From Acidimicrobiia bacterium (GTDB lineage: Bacteria > Actinomycetota > Acidimicrobiia > IMCC26256 > PALSA-555): a DNA stretch of 48,843 bases. The stretch covers positions 1-48,843 of the forward strand of contig SHVJ01000005.1 in assembly GCA_009694295.1 (NCBI GenBank), in the 5' to 3' direction. A program made the translations under genes and the position numbers. The stretch's first letter is position 1, and the number at the start of each line of letters is the position of its first letter. The notes under the pieces were generated by a model. The model did not search any database. It was not told where the DNA came from and saw only the letters and a list, made by a program, of their open reading frames with translations. Of the stretch, positions 1 to 8,118 are shown piece after piece.

Positions 1-2
1 GA

Positions 3-83
3 CCCTGGCGTCTCGAAGGCAACCCCTGCGAACCCGACGGGCTACGCCTCGAACGCGTCAAACACCTGGCCCGAGCACCCTGA
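3..83 (+). CDS. C-terminal tail of an unidentified protein (cut by window edge)
   Basis: An open frame enters from the left edge and stops with TGA at 81-83, giving 26 residues that end in RVKHLARAP. It is rich in charged residues as real coding sequence would be, but it is too short to name. Positions 84-206 after it hold nothing I recognise. The frame could be chance. Confidence 0.25.
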   Translation, partial: PWRLEGNPCEPDGLRLERVKHLARAP

Positions 84-206
84 CCGCCCCAGCCCCAACG
101 CGAGACCTCAGCGTGATGGCGTCACTTCCCCACCAGCTCCTTGAAAACTTCATAGCGATACTTGCGGGATCGTGAAACCGTTTGCCCCCGCGCGAGCGTC
201 TGTTCT

Positions 207-368
207 GTGGTGACGCGAACGCCCGAGTTGACCGGCTTCTGTCGGGAGGCCTGGCCGCGCCTTGTTGGTGCGCTCAGCCTCTTCACGGGTGATCGTCACG
301 TTGCCGAGGAGCTGGCGCAGGAGGCACTCGTGCGGGTGTGCGAACGGTAGAGCGAGGTGCGGGAGTAG
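207..368 (+). pseudogene. Remnant of an ECF RNA polymerase sigma factor, region 2 only
   Basis: From a GTG at 207 the frame reads VVTRTPELTGFCREAWPRL, then a stretch containing HVAEELAQEALVRVCER. This is the start of sigma region 2 as seen in actinobacterial SigE-like ECF factors. A TAG follows at 348-350 where the family has Trp (VCERW), and the frame goes on as SEVRE before a second TAG at 366-368. One base after that lies the stop codon of the minus-strand ligase. The rest of the sigma factor (region 2.3 onward and all of region 4) is missing. It reads as a nonsense-mutated and 3'-deleted gene and should give no working sigma factor. Confidence 0.6.
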
Positions 369-2186
369 CTACCGCGAGTACATCGCCTCGATCTCGTCGG
401 CGAACTTGGAGTTGATGCCGCGGCGCTTCAGCTTCATCGTGGGCGTCATCTCTTCGGAGTCGGAGAGCCACTCCTCGCCGAGCACGGTGAACTGCTTGAT
501 CTGCTCCACGTTGGAGAAGCGCTTGTTGGCGTCGGCCACGTTGCGCGCCACCTCTTCGAGCACCACCGGATCACGGGCGAGGTCGGCGAGCGCAGTCGAC
601 GCCAGCCCCGCCTTCGCGGCCCACGCGGGCGCCACCTCCGGGTCGAGCACCACAAGCGCCGTGATGCACGGACGGCCGTCGCCGATCACCGCGGCCTGAC
701 CGATCAGCGGGAACGACTTCAGCGCAGCCTCGAGGTTGGCCGGCGAGATGTTCTTTCCACCCGCCGTGATGATGAGCTCCTTCTTGCGGTCGACGATCTT
801 GAGGTAGCCGTCGTCGTCGAGCACCCCGATGTCGCCGCTGTGGAGCCAGCCGTCGTCGTCGAGCGCCTCGGCGGTGCGCTCCGGGTCGTTCAGGTACCCA
901 CGGAAGATGTTGCCGCCCCGGGAGAGCACCTCACCGTCGGCGGCGAGCACCACTTCGCACCCGGAGATCCGTGGCCCCACGGACCCGACCTTCACCCGGA
1001 AGGGCTCCCAGGTCGTCGGGCCCGACGTCTCGGAGAGCCCGTAGATCTCCGACATCTCCATGCCGAGCGCCCGGAAGAACTTCAGCACCTCGACGGGCAA
1101 CGGCGCCGCACCGCTGATCGCCGACTTGATCTGGTCGAGCCCCAACAGGTTGAGCACGAAGTCGCCGACGGGCTTGGCCGTCTCCCACGCCGCCGCAAGA
1201 TCGGGCGGCAGCGCCTCGTCTCGCGCCCGATACTCCGACACCCGCTCACCCACGGGCAACGCCGCGTCGAGCATCGCCTGCTGGTTCGGGTCGGCGCCGG
1301 CGAGCGCGAGCACGCCCGCGTGGATCTTCTCCCACACGCGCGGCACCGCGAACATGATCTCGGGCCGCACGTCCGGCAAATACGACGCGACCCGCGACGG
1401 CTCCGGACACGTGGTCACCTCGAACACGCCGACGATCCCCTGGTAGTGCGACGTCATGCGCTCCGCGATGTGCGCCATCGGGAGGTACGAAACCATCCGG
1501 CTGAAGTACGGCACTTCGTCCCAGCAGCGCAGCAAGCTCTCGACGGTCCACACGATGTTCGCGTGGTCGAGCATCACGCCCTTCGGCGGACCGGTCGTGC
1601 CCGACGTGTAGATGATCGTGGCGAGGTCGTCGGCGTTCGCCGTACCAGCCGCAGTGTCGAGATCGATCGGGTCGTTCTTCAGCAGGTCGGCCCAGTGGAG
1701 CACGTCGCCGGGCGCCCGCCCGTCGTCGTCGATGATCGCGATCGCTTGCAACGCGGGAAGCTGGCCGCGCACCTTGAGCACGCGCTCGAGGTAGTCGATG
1801 TCCTCCACAATCGCCACGACCGCGCCACAGTGGCGGGCGAGGTACTCCACCTGCTCGGGCGCCGAGGAGTTGTAGATCGAGACGGGCGTCGCGCCCAACA
1901 GCATCACGGCGATGTCGGCGATGTGGAACTCCGGCCGGTTGCGCATCATCAGCACGACCCGCTCGCCCTGCACGACGCCGAGCCCGCTCAGGGCGGTGGC
2001 GAGGCGGCACGCCTGGTCGGCGTAGTCGGCCCAGGTCCACTCGGCCCAGCCGTCCCCGCTCTTGCACCGAAGTGCCACCCGGTCGGGGTGGGCCCGCGCG
2101 GTGTCACGGAAGCGGGTCGCCACGGTGTGGCCGGCCACCACGGCGGTGAGCTCGTTGCTGGTCGTCCAGGCTTTTCCGGTGCTCAT
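369..2186 (-). CDS. Long-chain fatty-acid--CoA ligase (AMP-forming, FadD15-like)
   Basis: This enzyme activates long-chain fatty acids to acyl-CoA through an acyl-AMP intermediate. The 605-residue product carries the adenylation P-loop YTSGTTGPPKG at about residues 193-203, the EIYGLSETSG motif further on, and the hinge and C-terminal lid GDIGVLDDDGYLKIVDRKK at about 451-469 followed by GGKNISP. The length and the LKRR tail fit the FadD15 type of long-chain ligase. The frame stays open up to 2348, but that extension is proline-rich and runs into the DnaA-box cluster, so I place the start at the ATG at 2186 (MSTGKAW). The gene points away from the cluster. It is one of four AMP-forming ligases in the window. 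Confidence 0.9.
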   Translation of the reverse strand: MSTGKAWTTSNELTAVVAGHTVATRFRDTARAHPDRVALRCKSGDGWAEWTWADYADQACRLATALSGLGVVQGERVVLMMRNRPEFHIADIAVMLLGATPVSIYNSSAPEQVEYLARHCGAVVAIVEDIDYLERVLKVRGQLPALQAIAIIDDDGRAPGDVLHWADLLKNDPIDLDTAAGTANADDLATIIYTSGTTGPPKGVMLDHANIVWTVESLLRCWDEVPYFSRMVSYLPMAHIAERMTSHYQGIVGVFEVTTCPEPSRVASYLPDVRPEIMFAVPRVWEKIHAGVLALAGADPNQQAMLDAALPVGERVSEYRARDEALPPDLAAAWETAKPVGDFVLNLLGLDQIKSAISGAAPLPVEVLKFFRALGMEMSEIYGLSETSGPTTWEPFRVKVGSVGPRISGCEVVLAADGEVLSRGGNIFRGYLNDPERTAEALDDDGWLHSGDIGVLDDDGYLKIVDRKKELIITAGGKNISPANLEAALKSFPLIGQAAVIGDGRPCITALVVLDPEVAPAWAAKAGLASTALADLARDPVVLEEVARNVADANKRFSNVEQIKQFTVLGEEWLSDSEEMTPTMKLKRRGINSKFADEIEAMYSR

Positions 2187-2247
2187 CAGGCGCGCAGTCT
2201 CGCGCGGAGGTGGCGGGCTTGGCTTGGAGCTCGCCTCAGGGGTCACG

Positions 2248-2434
2248 TTGTCCCACCTCTTGTCCACACCTGGTGTGGACAACCCTGGGGAGATACGGGC
2301 CACACCGGGCGCCACATGGCACCAGGGATGCACAAGGCCTGGGGACAAGCGGTGGAGAACTCACCTCCGGAGGTGGAAAACCGGGCCTTCCCCAGTGGAA
2401 AACCCAACCCGGGGGGTGGAAAACCTGGGGACAA
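2248..2434. other. Cluster of DnaA-box-like 9-mers: candidate replication origin or DnaA-binding site
   Basis: This is the core of the 438-base gene-free stretch 2187-2624. Two exact copies of the actinobacterial DnaA box TTGTCCACA lie head to head at 2260-2268 and 2274-2282, within an inverted repeat of 11-bp arms and a 1-base centre (2260-2282). Near-matches are TGGGGACAA at 2340-2348 and 2426-2434, GGTGGAAAA at 2372-2380 and 2415-2423, AGTGGAAAA at 2394-2402, GGTGGAGAA near 2351-2359, and TTGTCCCA at 2248-2255. All those to the right of the dyad point the same way. I see no strong AT-rich unwinding element; the nearest AT-richer patch is about 2567-2605. dnaA and dnaN are not in the window, so this may be a displaced origin or a titration or regulatory site. 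Confidence 0.55.
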
Positions 2435-2558
2435 ATAGGGGATACTGGCCCCGGATCGCGTCCCGAGGAGGGCGTTGGGGCACCTGGTCGGGCTGGGCCG
2501 GGACTCTCTGAACGCCGACCTTCCTCGGGACGCGCCGCGTCTGGGCACGCCCCGAATG

Positions 2559-2597
2559 TGCGTCACTTCACGTGAATAATCGCGGGAAAATGACGCA
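2559..2597. repeat. Inverted repeat around a perfect TTCACGTGAA palindrome
   Basis: TGCGTCA at 2559-2565 is repeated inverted as TGACGCA at 2591-2597, and the 10-bp palindrome TTCACGTGAA lies at 2567-2576 between them. It sits just after the stop of the metallophosphoesterase gene, so it may be a weak terminator or a protein-binding site beside the DnaA-box cluster. The function is not known. Confidence 0.35.
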
Positions 2598-2624
2598 AGT
2601 TGAAGGGGGTGGGGCGCTCTTGGA

Positions 2625-3740
2625 TCAGAAGGTCTGGCTGAAGCTCCGAGACTCGAGGGAGCCGAGGGCGTAATCGGTGTAGACGCCGGCGAACATGGCT
2701 CGGGTCTTCTCGGCCCAGGCGAAGGCCGACGGCTCGGTCACACGGCGGACGACCTGGGTGTAGCCGCCTTCGTAGATGCGGTACTCGCCCCAGGCGCCCG
2801 GATAGTCCTTGGTGCAGCCGATCTCGGCGAACGGCACGTTGCGGACGTACTCGTAGCGCTTCACCCGGTTCCGGTGCGTGTGGCCGGCGAAGTAGCCGAC
2901 GATGTTCTCGTGGTCGGTCACCACCGCGGCGAGCGCTTCGCTGTCGTCGGGGTTGATGCCGAACGTGTGCGGGTTGCGCGTCTCCGACGCGAGGTCCCAC
3001 AGGTAGTGGTGGCCGAACGCGAGCACCGCGCCCGGCGTCTCGGTTGCGAGGTCGCGCAGCCACTGCACCTGGTCGGCGGTGAGCTGTCCACCATCGGTGC
3101 CGGGGATCACGGTGTCGAGCACTGCGAGTGTCACACCGGGCAGCTCGACCGCGTACGGCGTGTCTTCGAGCGCCATCGTGGGATCGGCGATCGCGTCGTG
3201 GTTGCCCCGCACGTGGTGCATCGTGTCGCCGAGCCCGCCGTATACGGCGAGGAACGCGGCGTACTCCTCGGGGAGTCCGGCGCGCGTGAGGTCGCCTTTC
3301 ACTACGACGGCGTCGGGCGCGAGGGCGCGCATCTCGCTCACGACGGCCCGGTTCATCGTCTCGGGATACGGCGGCTCGCCCGGCCCCACCGACATGATCG
3401 GTCCGATGTCCTCGTGCGGGTGGCCGAGGTGCCCACACTCCAGCTCACCGAAGTGCACGTCGTTCGCAGTGGCGACGGTCGCGAGCAGGCGCCCCGACGG
3501 CTGCACCAGCGTCCGGAACGACGAAGGGAAGTACTGGCCGTGTTCGGCACCCTCGATCGCCAGCGAGAACTCGGTATCCGGCTCGAGCCCGGTGAAGTGG
3601 GCCACGTGCCAAGGACCAGTGGTCGAGATCTCCTGCTCACCAACCCGAGTGACGACCGTCTCGTCACCCGGCGTCGTGCAGGTGACGACGGCCTCGTCGG
3701 GTCCTGCCGAGAACAGCTCCGGAGTGCTTGGTGCCGTCAC
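2625..3740 (-). CDS. Calcineurin-like metallophosphoesterase
   Basis: This is a predicted phosphoesterase with a two-metal site. The motifs in order are NDVHFG (D-x-H), VVKGDLT (GD), VRGNHD (GNHD), FGHH and GHTHRN (GHTH), the full set for the calcineurin-like fold. About 100 residues precede the catalytic domain and look like a beta-sandwich (STGPWHVAHFTGLEPDTEF), similar to fibronectin III or purple-phosphatase N-domains. No signal peptide is evident. I choose the GTG at 3740 (VTAPSTPELF), 8 bases after the accE stop, because the longer frame to 3845 is a proline/arginine-rich overlap with accE. It is probably transcribed with accD-accE. The substrate is unknown. Confidence 0.8.
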   Translation of the reverse strand: MTAPSTPELFSAGPDEAVVTCTTPGDETVVTRVGEQEISTTGPWHVAHFTGLEPDTEFSLAIEGAEHGQYFPSSFRTLVQPSGRLLATVATANDVHFGELECGHLGHPHEDIGPIMSVGPGEPPYPETMNRAVVSEMRALAPDAVVVKGDLTRAGLPEEYAAFLAVYGGLGDTMHHVRGNHDAIADPTMALEDTPYAVELPGVTLAVLDTVIPGTDGGQLTADQVQWLRDLATETPGAVLAFGHHYLWDLASETRNPHTFGINPDDSEALAAVVTDHENIVGYFAGHTHRNRVKRYEYVRNVPFAEIGCTKDYPGAWGEYRIYEGGYTQVVRRVTEPSAFAWAEKTRAMFAGVYTDYALGSLESRSFSQTF

Positions 3741-3748
3741 CTGGCTCG

Positions 3749-3979
3749 TTAGGGCCGAGTGCGGCGAGCGACCCGACCCGAGAAGCGCCACGGCCCTCGC
3801 GCCCGGCCCACTCGGCGAGAGGTCAGCCGGGCGCCCCGCACCCACTCGTCGAGGTGCTCGTGCTCCGGCTCGTCAGCACCACCACCAGCGGTGAAGACGG
3901 CAACCGCAGCAAGGATCGCCGCCACTTCCTCGGGAGACGCGTCCGGCGTGATCACCCGCAAGGCTCCGTATTTGGTCAC
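3749..3979 (-). CDS. accE: Acyl-CoA carboxylase epsilon subunit
   Basis: A 76-residue protein starting at an ATG that overlaps the accD stop by 4 bases, so translation is coupled. It has the layout of the small actinobacterial AccE subunit: a short beta strand (ALRVITPDAS), a PEEVAAILAAVAVF helix, an acidic linker, and a basic end with W..GAR and GPWRFSG. In the family AccE joins the carboxyltransferase and biotin-carboxylase subunits and raises activity. It was called from size, motif pattern and position, as sequence conservation in this family is low. No biotin carboxylase gene is in the window. Confidence 0.75.
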   Translation of the reverse strand: MTKYGALRVITPDASPEEVAAILAAVAVFTAGGGADEPEHEHLDEWVRGARLTSRRVGRARGPWRFSGRVARRTRP

Positions 3980-5562
3980 AGCGGCAGGTTGCCGTGCTTG
4001 CGCTGGGGGAGTTGCTCGCGCTTGCTCCGCAGCATGGCTAGCGAGCGCACGAGCACCCGGCGGGTGTCGCGAGGGTCGATCACGTCGTCGACGTAGCCCC
4101 GCTCGGCTGCGATGTACGGGTTGGCGAAGCGCTCCGTGTACTCCTCGATGAGCTCGGCGCGCCGCGTCTCAGGCTCCGAAGCCGTCTCGATCTCCTTGCG
4201 GAAGATGATGTTGACGGCGCCCTGTGGACCCATCACCGCCACCTCGGCCGACGGCCACGCGAACGCGAGGTCGGCGCCGATCGACTTGGAGTTCATGACC
4301 ACGTACGCGCCGCCGTACGCCTTGCGCGTGATCACCTGCACCCGCGGCACCGTCGCCTCGCAGTACGCGTAGAGCAGCTTGGCGCCGTGGCGAATGATGC
4401 CGCCGTACTCCTGGTCGGTGCCGGGCAAGAACCCGGGCACGTCCACGAACGTCACCAGCGGAACGTTGAACGCGTCGCACAAGCGCACGAATCGTGCCGC
4501 CTTCTCGGAAGCGTCGATGTCGAGCGTGCCCGCGAGCACCTGCGGCTGGTTGCCCACAATGCCGACGGCGTACCCGTCGAGGCGAGCGAACCCGCACACG
4601 ATGTTCTGCGCCCACAGCGCGTGCACCTCGAAGAAGTCGCCGTCGTCGACCACCTCGTTGATGACGGCCTTGATGTCGTACGGCTTGTTCGGGGCGTCGG
4701 GGATGAGCGCCACGATGTCCTCGCAGCGGCGCTCGGGATCGTCGGTGGGCTCGAAGTAGGGCGGCTCCTCCAGGTTGTTCGCGGGGAGGAACGACAGCAG
4801 GTAGCGCACCTGCGCGAGCGCGGTCTCCTCGTCGTCGGCCACGAAGGTGCACACGCCCGACTTCGACGCGTGCGTCATGGCGCCGCCGAGCTCCTCCTGG
4901 GTCACGTCCTCACCGGTGACGGTCTTCACCACGTCGGGCCCGGTGATGAACATGTGCGACGTGCCCTTCACCATGAACACGAAGTCGGTGATGGCCGGCG
5001 AGTAGACGGCGCCGCCGGCGCACGGCCCGAGGATCACGCTGATCTGCGGGATCACCCCCGACGCCTTCACGTTGCGGAAGAAGATCCCGCCGTAGGCGTC
5101 GAGCGAGACCACGCCCTCCTGGATGCGGGCGCCGGCACCGTCGTTGAGGCCCACCATCGGGGCTCCCACCGACTCGGCGAGGTCCATGACCTTGTGGATC
5201 TTCTCGGCGAACACCTCGCCGAGCGCGCCGCCGAACACCGTGAAGTCCTGGGCGAACACGAACGTCTTGCGGCCGTCGATCATCCCCCAGCCGGTGACCA
5301 CGCCATCGGTGAGCGGCCGGTTCTCCTCGATCCCGAACCCGTGGGCCCGGTGGCGAGCGAGCATGTCGAGCTCGACGAACGAGCCCGGGTCGAGCAGCTT
5401 CTCCAGCCGCTCCCGAGCAGTGAGCTTGCCCCGGTCGTGCTGGCGGGCGACGGCGGCATCGCTCCCGGCGTGCAGCGCCTCTTCTCGCAGGGCAGCGAGC
5501 TGCTCGAGCCGCTCCTCGATCGGATGCGGCACGTGCTGGACGTTCGGTTCCTCAATGGCCAC
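3976..5562 (-). CDS. accD: Acyl-CoA (propionyl/acetyl-CoA) carboxylase carboxyltransferase beta subunit
   Basis: This enzyme moves the carboxyl group from biotin to acetyl-, propionyl- or longer acyl-CoA, giving malonyl- or methylmalonyl-CoA. The 528 residues are full length for AccD5/PccB. The two crotonase-like halves are marked by GAGARIQEGV and GPCAGGAVYSPA in the first, and by GFLPGTDQEYGGIIRHGAK and KAYGGAYVVMNSK in the second. In characterised relatives the residue in GGAYxVM affects substrate choice; here it is Val, so I do not assign acetyl or propionyl preference. The start is GTG at 5562 with a GGGGAG ribosome site upstream. It leads the accD-accE-phosphoesterase operon. Confidence 0.93.
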   Translation of the reverse strand: MAIEEPNVQHVPHPIEERLEQLAALREEALHAGSDAAVARQHDRGKLTARERLEKLLDPGSFVELDMLARHRAHGFGIEENRPLTDGVVTGWGMIDGRKTFVFAQDFTVFGGALGEVFAEKIHKVMDLAESVGAPMVGLNDGAGARIQEGVVSLDAYGGIFFRNVKASGVIPQISVILGPCAGGAVYSPAITDFVFMVKGTSHMFITGPDVVKTVTGEDVTQEELGGAMTHASKSGVCTFVADDEETALAQVRYLLSFLPANNLEEPPYFEPTDDPERRCEDIVALIPDAPNKPYDIKAVINEVVDDGDFFEVHALWAQNIVCGFARLDGYAVGIVGNQPQVLAGTLDIDASEKAARFVRLCDAFNVPLVTFVDVPGFLPGTDQEYGGIIRHGAKLLYAYCEATVPRVQVITRKAYGGAYVVMNSKSIGADLAFAWPSAEVAVMGPQGAVNIIFRKEIETASEPETRRAELIEEYTERFANPYIAAERGYVDDVIDPRDTRRVLVRSLAMLRSKREQLPQRKHGNLPL

Positions 5563-5624
5563 GAGACTTCTCCCCTAGATAGAAGGCGGAGGTTACCGGC
5601 CGTCGCGACCGGCGGGCCCTGGGG

Positions 5625-6065
5625 CTAGGCGGCTGGTGGCTGAGTTCCATCCGCGTCGGGATCGGGGAGGAGCGACGCGACGATGCCCAAGGCGCCGCCG
5701 ATGAGCGCCAGAAACACGCCGATCCCCAGCGCGTTGAACAGCTCGGTGCCTTCGCCCACGTCGTCGATGAATTGCTGGAGTTGGACAGTGAAGAGCACCG
5801 CGGCCAACGCGCCGAGCGCCCCGCCAACGAAGACCGAGAAGCGGCGCTTGATGAGCAGGCCCCCGCCGATGAGTCCGGCGGCGATGGCGAGCACGAGGAA
5901 GACCGACGGACTTCCCTCGCCCGACTTGTGAATCACGAGGAACTCGACGGGCACGTCGGTCCCTTTCACGCTGAGGGAACCCGCGTCTTGCCAGGACACG
6001 AACCCGGACACAAGGAGCACGAGCGCCCCGAGCCCGCCGAGCATCTGCTTGGGCGAGAAGTTCAC
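5625..6065 (-). CDS. Small four-helix membrane protein of unknown function
   Basis: The 146-residue protein has about four hydrophobic segments (GALVLLVSGFVSW, VFLVLAIAAGLIGGGLLI, VFVGGALGALAAVLF, GIGVFLALIGGALGIVASLL) and a short polar tail ending DGTQPPAA. The frame extends to 6146, but the GTG at 6065 with AGGA 8 bases upstream gives a sensible N-terminus (VNFSPKQMLGG). I do not recognise a named family. It lies between accD and the CAP genes on the same strand. Confidence 0.65.
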   Translation of the reverse strand: MNFSPKQMLGGLGALVLLVSGFVSWQDAGSLSVKGTDVPVEFLVIHKSGEGSPSVFLVLAIAAGLIGGGLLIKRRFSVFVGGALGALAAVLFTVQLQQFIDDVGEGTELFNALGIGVFLALIGGALGIVASLLPDPDADGTQPPAA

Positions 6066-6108
6066 GGCCGAATCCTCGCGCACGCGGACGAACCGCGTCT
6101 GATCTGGA

Positions 6109-6663
6109 TCAGGTGTGGAACTGCGCGACGGCGATGTACACGCCACTGCCGCCGCTCGCTGTCGGCACGCACCCCGCGGCTGCGTTCACCCACAAGCTCA
6201 GGATCGAGTCCATGTTGGCCTTGTGGCCCGGGCTCGCGAGCCAGCCGTTCATCGCCTTCGTGGCACCCAACGCGGCCGAGGGGCACTGGCCGTTTGAGAA
6301 GTACATGCAGTAGAGGTTCTCCGACCCCGACGACGCGGCCGGGTAGTAGCCCATGAGCGTGGCGCCCGAGCTGTGGAACGAGGCGAGGGCGCTCGAGCAC
6401 GAGGTGGGCGTGATCGCGGCGAGGATCCGAGCGACCGTCGCCTCCGCGCCGTTGTTCGCCGTGTCGAGGTTGTACGCGCGGTAGTTGGTGTGACACGCCT
6501 CGACGGCCTCGGAGAGCGTGCCGCCGACGGTGCAGCTCACGGTGGGCGGCGGGGGGGGTGGCGGTGCCGGCTTCGGTGCACACGCGCCGAGCGCGAGTGC
6601 AGCCACGGGAAGCATCACAAGACCCGCGAGCTTGCGTCGATGCCGCGCCGCAGTGACCGTCAT
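6109..6663 (-). CDS. CAP-domain (SCP/PR-1, YkwD-like) lipoprotein
   Basis: A secreted lipoprotein: a basic start (MTVTAARHRRK), a hydrophobic stretch, the lipobox LALGAC, then a proline spacer (KPAPPPPPPPT). The mature part has paired cysteines, a GWLASPGHKANMDS motif and an end GVYIAVAQFHT, matching the CAP fold's S-GH-R/K-N-I and Y-VAQ-F features. The role of bacterial CAP proteins is mostly unknown. The start is ATG 6663, set by a GGAGGA site. A broken paralogue lies directly upstream at 6920-7585; the 256 bases between them hold no gene I can support. Confidence 0.8.
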   Translation of the reverse strand: MTVTAARHRRKLAGLVMLPVAALALGACAPKPAPPPPPPPTVSCTVGGTLSEAVEACHTNYRAYNLDTANNGAEATVARILAAITPTSCSSALASFHSSGATLMGYYPAASSGSENLYCMYFSNGQCPSAALGATKAMNGWLASPGHKANMDSILSLWVNAAAGCVPTASGGSGVYIAVAQFHT

Positions 6664-6919
6664 ATGTTTCCTCCGCCGAGAGATCGTGTGCTTCGAGATC
6701 GGTGCTTCCAAGGACGGTATCGGCGGGGTCAGCCCGATTCTTCACCTGGTGGCGGAAAAACTGCCCCAACTCCCCGCGAGATCAGGCCTCAGAAGCCACA
6801 CCGCGCCCTGATCCGGACATTTCCGCCCGGGCGGTGCGCAGGAATGGTGACTTGCGCGAACTGGGGTGCGAAGTGAGGAGGGCGCGGGAACGAGTGGCAG
6901 GACGGGTCGAGCAGGAGGG

Positions 6920-7585
6920 CTAGAAGTAGAACTGAGCGACGGCCACGTAGATGCCGGTGGCCGGATTGCAGATCGCACCCGCGTTCAGGAAGTGCCCGGC
7001 GTAGCTGTCCAAGGTCTGCCGGTGACCTTCAAGGCTGTTGATCCAGTGCGTCATCGCGCTGTTGGCACCGACCTGAGCGCCAGGACAACTGAGGGTGCCG
7101 TTGAAGAACAGGCAGTGCAGGTTCTCGGCAATGACCCCCGTAACACCGGGGTATTGCTGACCCAGGTTCGGCGTGGGATTCAGCCGACTGCCGCTGTGAA
7201 AATCGTTGAGTTGGGCCAAGCACTGCGGCCTGGTGATGGAGCTCGCGATGCGAAAGGCCGTTTGTTCGGCTGATTGGCTCACCGTGTCGATGATGTAGGA
7301 GTGGAAGTTCAGATGACACGTCTCTAACGCACGGCTCAGCGCCCCGGTGCAATTCGGCGCCGGAGCCGTCGTGGTGACTGGGATCTTGTTGCCGACTCCG
7401 CCGGCCACGTCGCCACCGTTGGTGCCCCAGTGCCTGCGGTCCACCCTGGTGGTTGCAGTAGCGCCGACGGCGGCTTAGCCCGGACCCGGTGCAGGCTTGG
7501 GGACGCACGCGGCGAGCGCGACTGCGGCAACGGGGACGGCGACGAACCCCACGATCCACGTGCGCTGGCGGCTGGTGAAGCTCAT
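6920..7585 (-). pseudogene. CAP-domain lipoprotein gene interrupted by an in-frame TAA
   Basis: From ATG 7585, with AGGAG upstream, the frame encodes a lipoprotein signal ending VALAACVPKPAPGPG. TAA then occurs as codon 37 (7475-7477). Reading on in the same frame gives AAVGATATTRVDRRHWG and a full CAP domain ending GIYVAVAQFYF, with TAG at 6920-6922. A GTG at 7444 could start the domain alone, but that product would be cytosolic. The layout (signal, PKPAP spacer, cysteines, VAVAQF end) is the same as the neighbour at 6109-6663, so this is a tandem duplicate. It is most simply a pseudogene; stop-codon readthrough or a sequencing error would also fit. Confidence 0.75.
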
Positions 7586-7713
7586 CACGTCTCCTGAAAC
7601 CACTGCTTGAGCGGATGCTCGACGCAGATGCACCATGCCATTTGCAGCGGTACGACCCAGCGTATCGGCACCGGCGGCGCCGGGCTGAACGGGTGACGGG
7701 CAGGAAACCTGGG

Positions 7714-8118
7714 CTACTCCTGGACCAGCTCGATCAGGGTGCCGAGGGCGCCCTTGGGGTGGACGAAGGCCACGGTGGTGCCCCGGCTGCCGGGGCGGGG
7801 GGCCTCGTCGAGCACCTGATGCCCGGCGGCCTTCACCCGCTCGAGGGCCTCTGCGCAGTCGGCGACCCGATAGCCCACGTGGTGGATGCCCTCACCCTTC
7901 TTCTCGAGGAACTTCGCCACGGGTGAGTCGTCGCGGATCGGTGTGAGGAGCTGCACATAGGAGTCGGCCACCTTCAGCAGTACTTCCTCGACCCCGTCGC
8001 GTTCGACCACCTCGCGGTGGGCAACCTCGCAGTCGAAGGTGTCGCGGTAGTACGCGACCGCGGCGTCGAGATCCTTCACCGCGATGGCAACGTGATCGAT
8101 CTCCGTGAACAGGCTCAT
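7714..8118 (-). CDS. mce: Methylmalonyl-CoA epimerase
   Basis: It interconverts (2S)- and (2R)-methylmalonyl-CoA, feeding methylmalonyl-CoA mutase. The 134 residues have the glyoxalase-type metal ligands in the usual places: His in DHVAIAV, His in GIHHVGYRV and Glu in the closing IELVQE. The ATG at 8118 overlaps the ccrA stop by 4 bases, so the two are translationally coupled. This is a fitting partnership, since ethylmalonyl-CoA and methylmalonyl-CoA epimerisation is needed in the ethylmalonyl-CoA pathway. Confidence 0.92.
   Translation of the reverse strand: MSLFTEIDHVAIAVKDLDAAVAYYRDTFDCEVAHREVVERDGVEEVLLKVADSYVQLLTPIRDDSPVAKFLEKKGEGIHHVGYRVADCAEALERVKAAGHQVLDEAPRPGSRGTTVAFVHPKGALGTLIELVQE

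Noticed and set aside
1-368. Left end as an insertion-sequence boundary
   Set aside because: No terminal inverted repeats, target duplication or transposase motif could be seen; the cut protein tail is too short to name.
2187-2348. N-terminal extension of the acyl-CoA ligase to 2348
   Set aside because: The extension is Pro/Gly-rich, unlike the family, and lies over the DnaA-box cluster; MSTGKAW at 2186 matches family length.
840-2438. Long plus-strand open frame (532 codons) opposite the acyl-CoA ligase
   Set aside because: It is an antisense shadow; its translation is Arg/His/Val-rich low-complexity and matches no family, while the minus-strand ligase has every motif.
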